Part shown: positions 1 to 11,186 of the stretch, piece after piece
Position numbering within the stretch: position 1 is the stretch's first letter
Layout: each line of letters begins with the position of its first letter
DNA from: Pohlia nutans
Taxonomy: Eukaryota > Streptophyta > Bryopsida > Bryales > Mniaceae
DNA length: 64,000 bases
Assembly: GCA_022496805.1 (NCBI GenBank)
Contig: CM040103.1
Span: forward strand, 3,738,001-3,802,000
Reading direction: 5' to 3'
Notes under the pieces: generated by a model
Told to the model about the DNA's origin: nothing
The model's input: the letters and a program-made list of their open reading frames with translations, nothing else
Databases searched by the model: none
Made by a program: the position numbers and the translations under genes

Positions 1-3000
1 GTGGATGTAGCTTCACATTGCTAAGTCCTCTCCAATTCAAGAACTCTCATCAACTGAAGGATTTTCAAGATTGCCACTCAAGTTGTTCTTTTCTCTTAGT
101 GCTTAAGTTTCTCCTATTCGACGTATTGACTATTTGCCTATGGCGTTGACCACGAAGACTCTTCTCGAGCATCCCGTGAGGTCAACACCTCTTGGATACC
201 GCTACCTACAACACAATAATACCAAACACCAATACCATGATTCAGTTCAAGAGGAGGGAAACACTATATTGACAACCTCATTTTTACAACATGAAGGTTT
301 TATTTTACCATTGTCTGATTTCCAATGTTGAATAGAGAATCCTCATCAACATGACACTAACACAAGTTGTACTACTATTGTATCAAGATCTAATTTTCAA
401 CAACACCCCTATACTCCCAACGAGTGAAAAGACACAAGTGAAAGCATACAACACCATCAAGATGGAGACCGTAGGTAGAGTATAGTTATTTTTTGTACTC
501 AATCTTCATTTTATGTTTCATTATGCCAAAAAAAGGAGATTTTCTTGTCTTCCAATTTTCACTTGTCTTATCTTGTTTTTCAATTTTTAGTTGTCTTCTC
601 ATTTTCACACTTTTCATTATTGTCTTTATGTACGACCACTTGTTAATTGTGTCGTTGTTCACTTGAGATCATTGAATATTTCATCTTGTTGACCTTATTA
701 CGTTTTGTTTGATACCTTTTCTCATGTTCATGTTGCACTTGCAACACTGAAGACTGTATTGCACGAACTGAACATACTTAAAACAAACACCGTACAATTT
801 GTTCTAGGTGATAAATGTGCCATCTTGAGGAGAATTGACATATACTTTACAGAAAAGGAGAATGGAAAGATGAGTAATTCTCTAATGAATTGGTTTATCA
901 TGTGGTATAGCCTACAAGTGGCTCATTTGGGCATCTCTTTCACCACACCATATATGGTTGTTCAACTCCAAGTATGGATAGAAAAGAATAAGTTTTCTTT
1001 GTCTGTGTTGCAAGAATTCTATTATTGGGTCCGTTCTCTGAAAAACGAGCCACACCCGCCCAGTTTGCCGTTGATTCCAAAACCACTCCCAACGTGAATG
1101 TACTGCCACAGTGTACAAGGATGCGTACGTGGACGTTCCATCTAGGATGTTTAAGGGTTGCTTTTCTAAGGCGGGAATTTTGAAACCGCCGTGGCGCTCG
1201 CCGTTATCGTCGGTCGTCTCCCTCCTTTCATCCTGGACCTCGTCACTCCTATTATTCATTCCTCCTGCTTGTGGAAGATTCTTGCAATAGTGATTGAGTG
1301 GATAGGGTTTCGTGAGATGGCCAACGGGAAGGTTGAGCTTCTCGAGGAGAATTCTGTGCCTGGTAAGGTGAATGTCGTGCAAGCTCTGAAATCATCCACA
1401 ATTGAGTTTGTAGACCGTCCAAAATCGTCTGTTGACAACAACATTGAAAAATAAGAAGAAATTAGGGATTGCACCATGCTCTTTGCACTATCGGAGTCTT
1501 CCCCTGCCATAACTAGATCCTGCACGTCGAAGCGGAAATGGGCGTGGGAGAAATTGAGAGAAGAAGGACGCGGCTATGTACACACAACTGCATGCACCTG
1601 TGAATGTGAGGATAAGGAAAGTACAGATGCTCATGTGCCCATTCATCCACGCAGCGTGCCACCTCACCTCTACATCCATCACCTCATCCTCGTTCCACTT
1701 ACTTATTTTAGGCCAAAAAAACAGTCCGTGATCAGTTGGCACCAATCAACCAACGGTTGACACGCACCTCGGGCTGATTTTGCAGTAGATTTTCCTACGA
1801 AATCTTTAAATTTTGCAACCGCATTCGAAGCTGGGTGCATCAAGAATCCTGCCGCAAAAGATTTAGAGTGATTCGGCTAAGAAATGACACATTATGGTGA
1901 CAGAGAAGTGCACAGAAACCATTGCATGACACCCTCGGTGGTACGTGTTTGAGAGAACGCACCCTATTATAGAAGTGAATTAGATTATTGCACTAAAGAC
2001 AATCTTATTGTTCCTATTTTGGATTCTAAACATTGATTTTTGGTAGTTATGTCAAGGCGTTATTTTTGAAAGTTCTATTCAAAAAATGATGGAGTGTTTC
2101 ACGGAACTCAACATCTCCATATTAGTCTAGCAAAGCTCTAGGCCATGCACATTGGAATAATTGAAAACACACTTTAGTGAAAGAGGGCAATTGATATCTC
2201 ATCATGGAGACACATTATTTGCCCTCAACAACAAGACAATTGGTCTTGTGGTTGGTATGTCAATTAATATGCAATGGAATACTGTATTGAGCACCAACAA
2301 TTGGAAGATTGGTCGAGAAAAGTATATGAATCATATACCATGTGTTGTTTTGAAATTAAGGAAATATCTCATACTTTGTACTTTCATTGACTCAAGCGTT
2401 GTGTACAACAAGACAAGATGGTCACAAGAACTTCAGGACTAAGCATGATAGGGTTGCCATTATGGCATGCGAACATTCTTTGTGCTTACCGCAAACACAA
2501 CAATGACTGTCACGAAAACCACAGCAGCGTCTGCAATTATACCCCCCGTCCCTCGCGCATATACCTATCACCGCCCACATGCAGGACCTAAGACCGTGGG
2601 GGCGCCGGGACCCTCATCCGCGGGAGCAGGTAGCACCGTAGCATCAAATCTGGATCTTTACCTTTGTTGTATTCGGGTTTGCAGTAGGCGCAAGCGCTTG
2701 AGGTGTACCACCAAGAACTGCTTCTATGGGTTTGATGAAGCGCTCGCTCCGCCGCAACTGTGTTGTGGCAATTTGATGTTCTTCCTTCATGGTTGCAGTT
2801 GTAGGAGTGACCCTTGCAATTTGTTCAACAAAATTGTTGAACATGTGGAAAGCGGCCTTTGTCAGGTCGGTGTCTCGCACTTGTGGCAATATAGTGTCTC
2901 TCACTACTACAACCCTATCATATTTGATGGACATAATGGCATGTTCACAAGTAGTGTTATAGATATAGAGGATTAGGAATCAATGTCACGTTAAAGATAT

Positions 3001-5506
3001 TGCCTTGTATTGTTCATGGAATTGCATTTAAGTTTTATTCAGAAGTGTAAGTGCAAAACTACAAGAGTTGTGTTCAACTGTTGTTTGATTGATCAAAATA
3101 CGTAATTAATTAAGGTTCCAATCAAATCATATTGAAGATACTAGCCTATGGTTCAAGATTCACTGATATAAAATCTGGTTCCACTTTCAGAGTCAACTTT
3201 TGTATGCAACACGATCAATCGAACTTGTCATTTTAAAATATGAATTATTGGTCCTTTAAGACTTAAAGCCAACCGGGTGCTGGTCGATCAAATCTTCTAG
3301 CCGGTTTGTCTTGTAATCACTTCCGCATACATGTGTTAATTTGTGCTAGTTAACCCCCTATTGTTGGTCTAGTTTTGTGAACGAATATCTTAGTCTTAGC
3401 TTAGGAAATGTTTAAAGGCACGGAGATTGATTATGACAACATCACTTCTAATGGTGAGGATTGGGGTCCACAATGTCGCCAAAGAAGAACCATTTCAGAG
3501 GAACCAAGTTTAGAACTCTGAACCTTGAGTTAATCTATCTTCACATGATTCAATTGCAAGACGTGCATGAGCTTGTTTTGTTGGAGAATTCAAAATGCGC
3601 AACATCGGTCTTCAAGTGTAAACCAATGAATGTTTTAGCAACATGGAGTTTTAAACCTTGATGAAGTGGCTATACAATATGTGGTATGTACGTAATTTTC
3701 TACTTTATGGACAATGACAACTTGCATAATGGAAACCTAGATGAAAAAACATTGGAGCTTTGGTTTGTGCGATTGATATCTAAGTTAACCCTTAACTTCT
3801 TGGACGACCCAAAATCGGTCGCTCTATTTTTAGAATTGAAAAAATCTTCAAGAAGGAGTGCCCAAATGATTCAAAATTTGGGGCAATTTTGTGTAGAAAC
3901 GAGTTAGCTATCCAATGGTGTAGTCTAATTTGGAGAAATGCACATTGTCAATTTTACAAAAATTCACAAGTGCTGGGTGGTCACAAAACTGAGGAAGAAA
4001 AGTCAACAAAAGAGAGTGACGGGCGAATGACAAGCTGCCACATATTCCAGTTGGGCAGGGCGGGTTGTCGATGGGTGTAGCTACTGAAATGCAAATCTTA
4101 CACTTGGATTTCACCTTTTTCCAAAATTCTTTTTCGTACTGTATGTGTTCTTTTGTGTACTTTCAACCTACCGTGTCCGATTTTGCAATGGAAGATTAGA
4201 TTTGTAGGAATTTGTAAGATTTCTCTCAAAGTCACAAGTGAACTAGTAAAAAGTGAATGTCATGTCAAGGCCTCTTTCTCACTCATTTTTTATCCTAAAA
4301 ATACAAAACTTGTTGTCATGCATAGGGAACTTGATTATCTTCAGAATCCCAGACGGCACCAAGTTTCTAAAATAGTATGTGCCCAAGAGAGTCGGTCAAA
4401 GCTCATTTTCAGTAGTGAGAAAACAGTGAATTTCTTGGAGTACCCTTCACTTTTGTGTCCCATCCAAACAACCTATAACTCGGATTAACACCAAAATTTG
4501 TAAAGATGAAGGTGACTTGCATATCTACAAGATCTTATCGTTGATTTTGTAAAAAAGTGAACTACATAAGTTTGAGCAACATGTATCCTTAACCGAAAAA
4601 AACAGGATCCAAAACGCGCTGAAAATGGTTCAGGAAGTTAAGGGTTAAGAAGTTGAAATTGCACCATGGTGCCCAGAGGCCACGACAAGGTTTACATGAT
4701 TTGCATATAATTTAAACTTGAGTCAAATCTGGCCCTAAACCTGGCTCAATCAAGGCGTCAGGGCTTTTAAATAGTTTAAACCAAAGAACATTAGTTAGGT
4801 AACCGGTTAGCCTATATAGCTTCATAGATTCTCTCACTTTCAAGACTTAGACCATCTTAACTTTTGTATACATTCTAGAACACAAATCCAACAAACTGTA
4901 AAATATAGCCCTTCCTAGCTCTTCTAATTGTACTATTTGACACTGTCATTTCATGACATTGACCAAGTGAAAGCAAGCGCATCTCAATCGCCTTTGTCAA
5001 AGAATCACGTGAGTAGAAATTATTAAAAAAATAGTCTTTAGTAAATTGTGCCTTCATGTTTATCAAGGTTCAAAACCATTTGAGTTAACAGCTGGTGAAA
5101 TCTTCAATTCTCCACTACTTTGACTTTCTTTGCCAAATCCTTCAAACACCTTTTTTTTTTTTTTTTTTAGTTATACGAGCATTTGTATGATTTTCCTTCT
5201 TTTATAGATTAGGAGTCTTCTCTATAACACTCGGAATTTGTTTTTGGATTGCCTAGCCAACCCCGTCTTCTAGGTAAGAAACATCCCGCTCCGATAGAAT
5301 GGCGTGCAACTCCACCAACTTGTTCTTGCCAAACGTTGGACACTTTTTCAAAGTATGAGGCCCCTTCCAATTTTGACACTTGTCGCTGTAACAATGCTAC
5401 GAAATTGTGTTTTTTGTCTTTAAAATCCTGCATTCAATACTTGCAATAGTACCATTGTCTTCTATCTACTTGGTGAATTGGATCTTGATATGCATAGTGA
5501 ACCTCC
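1..5506. other. Intergenic DNA without a recognisable gene
   Basis: AT-rich sequence with only short open frames on both strands. None shows a domain I recognise. A minus-strand frame at 2644-2934 contains an RRSERFIKP stretch that faintly recalls the basic linker between integrase and reverse transcriptase of copia-like retrotransposons, but no integrase or RT motif lies beside it. A 20-plus T run sits near 5150-5169. Old transposon debris is the likeliest content. Confidence 0.5.
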
Positions 5507-5510
5507 ATAA

Positions 5511-6079
5511 CCCCTAACCGCCCAACCATGCATATTTTGCTTGATGTACAGATTTCATCCGTAGTTTCTCATCCGTCATGCACTTTTTGTACTGTGATTT
5601 TTTTACTGAAATTTTTATGGGAAGTTAGCTTCATGTATGTGTGATCCGATCGAAAAGAATACAATTTCTGAAAAAATTATGCCTCATTTCGTGTTGCAGT
5701 GTTTCACCCAAAAGTTTGAAGATTTTAGTCTAAAAGTGTTCTTGAAAAAATTAACTCATAAAATCAAGCATCCAAAAAATCTCCAAAAATCACTACACCT
5801 AGAGTACTATATTATAAGCCATCACAACAAATTTCATCCCCATACTGTCAATATCTTATTCGTAATCGAATTACAAAATAATTTTTTATTTTATGTTTCA
5901 AAATTTATAGAAAAATATTAGTGATAGCAATCAAAGATCTAACCATATAGATTGAATCTAAATTTCAAAATGTAAAACTTTTGTTTGTACATCAAGTTTC
6001 AAATATTCATGTTAGTTGCATTTTATAATGCATCTTTGCAAAACTGCCCAAATTGGACATAGGTGAGGACGTTTAGGAG
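5511..6079 (+). mobile_element. TTAA-family MITE A, copy 1, flanked by ATAA
   Basis: The left end reads CCCCTAACCGCCCAACCATGC and the right end reads GAGGACGTTTAGGAG, so the termini are inverted (CCCCTAACCG against CTCCTAAACG). Both flanks are ATAA (5507-5510 and 6080-6083). The interior is homologous to 24429-25012, 27365-27821, 29751-30312, 47392-48782 and 56350-56886. All share a core with AATCTCCAAAAATCACTAC and GATAGCAAT blocks. No transposase is present. The ends fit a piggyBac-like non-autonomous element, inferred from TTAA-type flanks and 5'-CCC termini. Confidence 0.65.
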
Positions 6080-6587
6080 ATAATCAAGTCCTTGAACTCT
6101 GTTGTTTTATACAAGTAATCACAGGGTTCCAACCATATGTCATTGTACATTGATAGAAATTCTCTCCTGCTACTATCACTTACCATTAAAATGACACAAA
6201 ACATAGACTTAGTTGGATTTCATGCAAGTATATGAAAAAAAAACTTGTAAGTAGACAACCTAAACCGCAAGTATGACTGACAGTTCAAAAAAAAAAAGAT
6301 TAAAAAACACTAGAAAAGGAAGAAAACATTAAGAAAAACCAAGAAGAAAAAAAGACTAAGAAATACAATAATACAAGAACGAATGACTATGAAAGAAAAG
6401 AATAAAAAAATTGGGAATAGAAGAATATTTTTGTAAGAAAGATGGGAATATATAAGAAGAGAAGCTTAATACTGAAAAGACTAAGAAAGACAGGAATATA
6501 AGAAGAAAAGACTAACTTACAACCTGTCTTCATCCGAAACTACAATAGTTTTCCATGTCTCATATCCATGCGCCTTAATGAGCTTAA

Positions 6588-7128
6588 CCCCTAAGTGACG
6601 GATCAACCATTTTATGGTCTCTGCCCTTTTTCTATGGGCTGCCCGAAATAGAAAAAACATTTTTATAGAAAATAAAAAATATTTTTAAACAAGTAATCAA
6701 GTCTACTTTCCAACCCAATTTGAATTATGTCAATTTGAGTTAAACTCCACCCGGGAGAAATTTTCAAAGAAAAACACTTCTACATTGTTTAGTGTTAGAA
6801 AACTTACTATTTGAGGAAAATAATGATGTTCTCTCCGTTGAAAAAATTTCAATTTTAGATTTTAGAATAGAATGTCTAGTTTTAACAAATCATATAAAAT
6901 TTTAAATTCTAAAAATAAAATTTGTGATTCTTATAAATATTTGAAGTTAAATGCTTCTAAATTCATTATGAGATGATAAAAAGCTATTTTTTGATATTCG
7001 ACCATATGGAAAATTACTAAACACCAAGCTCCTCATTTTCTCTTTTGGACCAAACTTCATCAAAGTTGAAGAAGTAGTTTTTTATAACACATTTATGTTT
7101 TGCCCTTACCCCCTCCGTCATTTAGGGG
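6588..7128 (+). mobile_element. TTAA-flanked MITE B, intact termini
   Basis: The element runs from CCCCTAAGTGACGGA to TCCGTCATTTAGGGG. This is a 15-bp terminal inverted repeat with one mismatch, flanked by TTAA at 6584-6587 and 7129-7132. The interior is AT-rich and non-coding. A diverged relative without clear termini lies at about 25436-25935; both share a block containing TTTGAATTATGTCAATTT. TTAA plus CCC-starting repeats is the piggyBac-type signature. The family assignment is inference. Confidence 0.7.
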
Positions 7129-7132
7129 TTAA

Positions 7133-8085
7133 GATCCTCTTTAATATGGAGTTTGGAATCGAGATCTTCTAGAACAAGTCCCGTTGGAATTCTTCTTCAT
7201 GTGCAATTGCTTTGTTGGTGCGCTTTGGCATGCTTCCTTTGTCATTACTGTCTCGACTTTCACTACACTCAGTCCGGGCTCTTCTGTTGATTGCCTTTGA
7301 TCTTGTGAAGGTGGTATGCAAATTACCTTCCTCATCAGACTTAGAGGAGATTTTTTGTTGGCTTCAACTCCTAACACCAGATCTTCTTGGTCTTCTTGGT
7401 CTACATGTCATCAGAAGAAATTTTTTGTCACTTCTTTCACCGACCTTCCAACGTTTGTCTGCTTTAACATTCTGGTTACCCAAAACTTATTTTTTAAAAG
7501 CTGGAAAACAATAACAATATAAAGTTAAAATGTTTTGTAATTATTCATCTACATTTTTTCCATGGTCACTCACTACCATTGACCGAGGTAATCTAACAAA
7601 AATGATTTCAAATGCAAGTACCTCTGCAAGTAGGTACTACAATTCACATTATAATTTATAATGTGGACTACAATACCAAAGCCATTGCACTATTCAACCT
7701 TGTGGATATTTTCCCAACATAGTATAAAGATAGCTTTAATATAATTCAGATGGAGCTATAATCACCATTGCATGCATTTGTCAAAAGCTAAATAAAATTT
7801 AAAAAAATACTACCTAGATGATCCACTCATGAGACCCAATTTGGGCCTTTGGATCCTTTTAGACATTAAGAAGCAAGAGGCAGCCAACTTCGTTTGCCAA
7901 AAACCTCCCAAAATTTATTCTTCAAACATTTAACACCGAATTTCATAAGCAATTATAAAGTACATGGATCATCTTATAGAATTGACCTTGTCCAATGGCG
8001 CACATGAACAAATGAGGAATAAAGCATGAACTCCATTTAATCCCTACCCTTGTGAGAACTGTATATAACAAGGATAATTCTGGAT
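7133..8085. other. Intergenic, nothing recognised
   Basis: Short overlapping open frames around 7141-7522 on both strands show no domain pattern. The rest is AT-rich DNA with no RNA gene or clear repeat ends. Confidence 0.5.
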
Positions 8086-8437
8086 TGATTTTGTGTTTAA
8101 ACTCTAAATAAATCTTGTGAAATACTCTTGATATCATGATCACTTAACTTCCATCCAATGAAGAACATGAATTCAAGCTCTAAATAATGATGTTGGTAGA
8201 AGCTCATACAAGAAAAGAAAATAAAGATAAGAAGATTAAGAAGTTCACAGAAGGGAGTTGTATTGCTTAACTAATGCTCTACCATGGATTTAACATCTTG
8301 GTTTTGTGTAAAAACTCTAAATAAATATCGTAAAATACTCTTGATATCACTTGACCTCCACCCAATGAAATATATGAATCTAAATTGTTGTTGGCAGCAG
8401 AAGCTCATGCAAAAAAAACAAAGATAAGGAGATTAAA
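8086..8437 (+). repeat. Direct duplication, two diverged units
   Basis: Two adjacent diverged units start at about 8086 and 8297. Each has TTTTGTGT, CTCTAAATAAAT, AATACTCTTGATATCA, a CCAATGAA block, then AGAAGCTCAT followed by an AAAGATAAG purine run. Unit length is about 170 and 140 bases. No coding function is seen. Confidence 0.6.
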
Positions 8438-9057
8438 GAATAGATTGTCCTTTCAAATCAACAACACCCACAGAAAAGAACCGATGAGCGATTGGAGCAA
8501 CAAAGCTTACTGAATTAAAGTATTCAAAGAGTCTGATGCACCAGAGGGATTCACGCAGACATAACCACATCACACTTGTATCATCCGTTATAACATTGTG
8601 ATGAGAAGTGAAAAGCAGTAAGAATCCTTGCATCAACGAGAAGTAAGTATTAGAGTGAAAAGCACTGAATTTCAAAAAAACCCTAAACTTACAAAGGGTT
8701 GTTGACCTTTACAGTGATTTGACAAAAAACGACACATATTTTATAATTATATAAGTAATATACCAATAGATTCAAAGAATTCATACATGATCGTTCTTTC
8801 AAGGTAAGAACTACTACAATGTCGCCCTACTTAATTCTTTAGTGTAATCACATACTTTATCAACAAGGTGTTTACATGTGGGGCGATTTTGGGGCAATTT
8901 TGGCAGTTTCAACGTTAGATCTTCTCGCGAGTCTCACACCTTCCAAGCGGTTATTTTTGGGGTGTCTTTGGGAGTTTGAGTGTTTGATCTTCTTGCCCAG
9001 TCTCACCTTCTAGACGTTTTACATTTGCACCAAAGTCACTCCTTGGTGTTCCTAGCG

Positions 9058-9124
9058 GCAATGAGAAGTGAGATGCAGTGAAAAGTGAGAAGTGAGAAAT
9101 GAATAGCAATGAGAAGTGAGAAGC
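9058..9124 (+). repeat. Short AGAAGTGAG tandem repeats
   Basis: GAGAAGTGAGA-type words recur several times between 9060 and 9122 with 8-15 base spacing. This is simple-sequence DNA. Confidence 0.6.
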
Positions 9125-9136
9125 AATTAGAACTCT

Positions 9137-9294
9137 AATCGCTATATTCGTTTAGTTGGGACTATTCCACCATATTGGGACATTTTGAAATCTACAACTG
9201 GCATAGATCCATGCCACTAAATGTATGCAAGTTGTAGATTTCGAAAAAATCCCAATATAATGGAATAGTTTCAACTAAACGAATATAGCGATTC
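9137..9294. repeat. Foldback hairpin with arms of about 63 bp
   Basis: The left arm starts AATCGCTATATTCGTTTAG and the right arm ends CTAAACGAATATAGCGATT. The arms stay inverted with few mismatches to AGTTGTAGATTTC at 9231-9243. The spacer is about 32 bases. It could be a small MITE or a precursor of small RNAs. No target-site duplication is certain. Confidence 0.75.
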
Positions 9295-9784
9295 TAGCAA
9301 TAGCCGCTTCATCTAAGCGGACCAATTCCTCGTCAATTGCAAGACTTGGTTTTTCACACAACCAATGCCTTTTTTTTATTCATGGGCCCTACTAGTATAG
9401 TAATCTTCACACGTGTCCCTCACAAACCATGCACTATTGGGCATCACTGCGCCCAATCCATAAGAGTCAAAAAGCTAAGGGTCGGTGAAATTCATGGCTA
9501 AAGGATGTTGAGAGTTAAAGGCCTAGGTTTGAAATATATAATAAAATATAGAAATTGGAGCTTTTTGGCAAATTATAGTGTAAAGTCCAAAATCCAAACC
9601 TTTGTTCATGAACATCCAAGACCTCTTGACTTGAACAGCCATAGTGAAAGTCCTAAAGGCCAAATCCAAAGTCCAAACTTTTAATGGTCAAGCCTATGAT
9701 CTAAAAAAAATCTCATTAGTTTATCAAAATGAATTTGGCAACTTCTTAACCTTTGGACTTTTGCCTCTAGTGTGAAAGGTGGAG

Positions 9785-9875
9785 AGGCCATCGAATTCCA
9801 CAATTCATATTGCAAAAAAGGTTGAAAGTTGCCTTTGGGCTTTCTTGCAGTATGAATTGTGGAATTCGATGGCCT
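9785..9875. ncRNA. miRNA-like perfect hairpin candidate
   Basis: A 31-base arm (9785-9815) is complementary to 9845-9875 with a 29-base loop. The only non-Watson-Crick pair is one U-G wobble. Arm length and loop size fit a plant microRNA or siRNA precursor. Neighbouring sequence is non-coding. Without expression data this stays a structural call; a tiny MITE is the alternative. Confidence 0.4.
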
Positions 9876-9937
9876 TTCAACCTTCATCCTTAGATTTATA
9901 GTGTGAACCCACCCTACGACATGGACTTTGTCGTACA

Positions 9938-10036
9938 AGATTTACATGAGCTTTGCAGTACAAGATCTACATGAGCTTTGGAATACAAGATCTAGATTTA
10001 CACAAGCTTTGTAGATCTAGATCTACATGAACTTCT
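9938..10036 (+). repeat. Imperfect tandem repeats of about 30 bp
   Basis: The motif TACAAGATCTACATGAGCTTTG and close variants occur three to four times in a row, ending in TAGATCTAGATCTACATGAAC. No gene is associated. Confidence 0.7.
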
Positions 10037-10194
10037 GTCAAACACTCAGTAGTATGGACTTCCATCTCGTCAAATTATCGGGGTTCCATCTCATCATCCA
10101 AATCCTTGACAATCCCTTCCTCCATTTGGGCAATTTTTGACTGGGCAACAAGGAAGCCTGAGGTGGACCCCGCATTTGGACATGGGACCTTTAA

Positions 10195-10659
10195 CCTTTA
10201 AAGGTCCAACGAGCCCTTTCCAACCAATATTATACAACAATATTCCATTGTGTTTGTCAAAGTTCCACACCTCCTAAGTGGATTTAAGATCAAAAGTGAA
10301 GTTATAATTCATGTCAACATGATTTTAACCCTTAAATGACAATGCAAGCCCCACGGGCTTGGTTATATTTTGGGAGAATCTTGCTCATAACTTTTACTCC
10401 ATTGCATCAAATGGGGATATTTAAATGCCAAACCGAGCACCTTAGAGAGATCTATACTTCTTTAGAATAAAGCCAAAGTAAATTAATAACAAAATCATGC
10501 TTAAAATGGAATTAAAAGAAATTTTGGGTGTGATATCAGGAAAGCATATGTCGTTTAAGGGTTAATGAGTTATTGGGGTCTCAATTTGGAACTTTTTATT
10601 TACAACCAATGTCAAATATACGCCAACATATCTACTATCCCCATCAACCCTTTTAAGGG
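10195..10659 (+). mobile_element. TTAA-flanked MITE C, interrupted copy
   Basis: The element begins CCTTTAAAGGTCCAACGAG after TTAA (10191-10194) and ends CAACCCTTTTAAGGG before TTAA (10660-10663). It is interrupted by MITE D at 10329-10561. An uninterrupted relative lies at 30317-30537. Shared blocks include ATCAAAAGTGAAGTTA and TCTCAATTTGGAACTTT. Length without the insert is about 230 bases. Non-coding. Confidence 0.75.
10329..10561 (+). mobile_element. TTAA-flanked MITE D, nested in MITE C
   Basis: Its ends are CCCTTAAATGACAATGC and GCATATGTCGTTTAAGGG, a 17-18 bp inverted repeat with few mismatches. It has perfect TTAA flanks (10325-10328 and 10562-10565). The related copy of MITE C at 30317-30537 lacks this insert, which marks both edges independently. 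A fragment of its left end recurs at 40895 onward, including CAAGCCCCACAGGCTT. Confidence 0.8.
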
Positions 10660-10663
10660 TTAA

Positions 10664-11186
10664 TGGATCGCTTGAAAATCCAAGGTGACAGGTACTTTGT
10701 GTAGGGTACTGTACAATCTACTTTTTATACATTAAAAAATGCATGATGAATACACGAAAGTTAGGTGGCATTATTTCCTACTTGGGCTAATTGAATATCC
10801 AATATCCTAAAAAAAAATTCATGCATAAGTTACTACCAAGGGAGATGCAAAGAGCTTTCAAGAACTAGATGCTAATGGAATGTATGACACTGTCGGGATT
10901 TCCCCACGCATGTTGTTTATAAATGAGCTCCTGTTTAATAGAGCAACTTATAAGACTACCCAAACAATTCTCAATAATTCTAGTTTCTATCAAGGCTTTC
11001 CTGATAGGCTGTCTGCAGTAACGCTAATTCATTACTGCTCGCCAATTCTCTACGCTACAAATTATAAGACCCCTAATTAAGGTCAAAATATGCAACCGTT
11101 GCTATGAAGTCCTCCAAGTTTCTGCATTGGCATCAAAAGGAGGCGACTACGTTGATAGTAGACTCACGAATTGATAGACGTTATTA
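10664..11186. other. Downstream flank of callose synthase gene
   Basis: AT-rich sequence between a TTAA element and the callose synthase stop codon. The part next to 11187 should hold the 3' UTR of that minus-strand gene. No other gene is seen. Confidence 0.5.
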
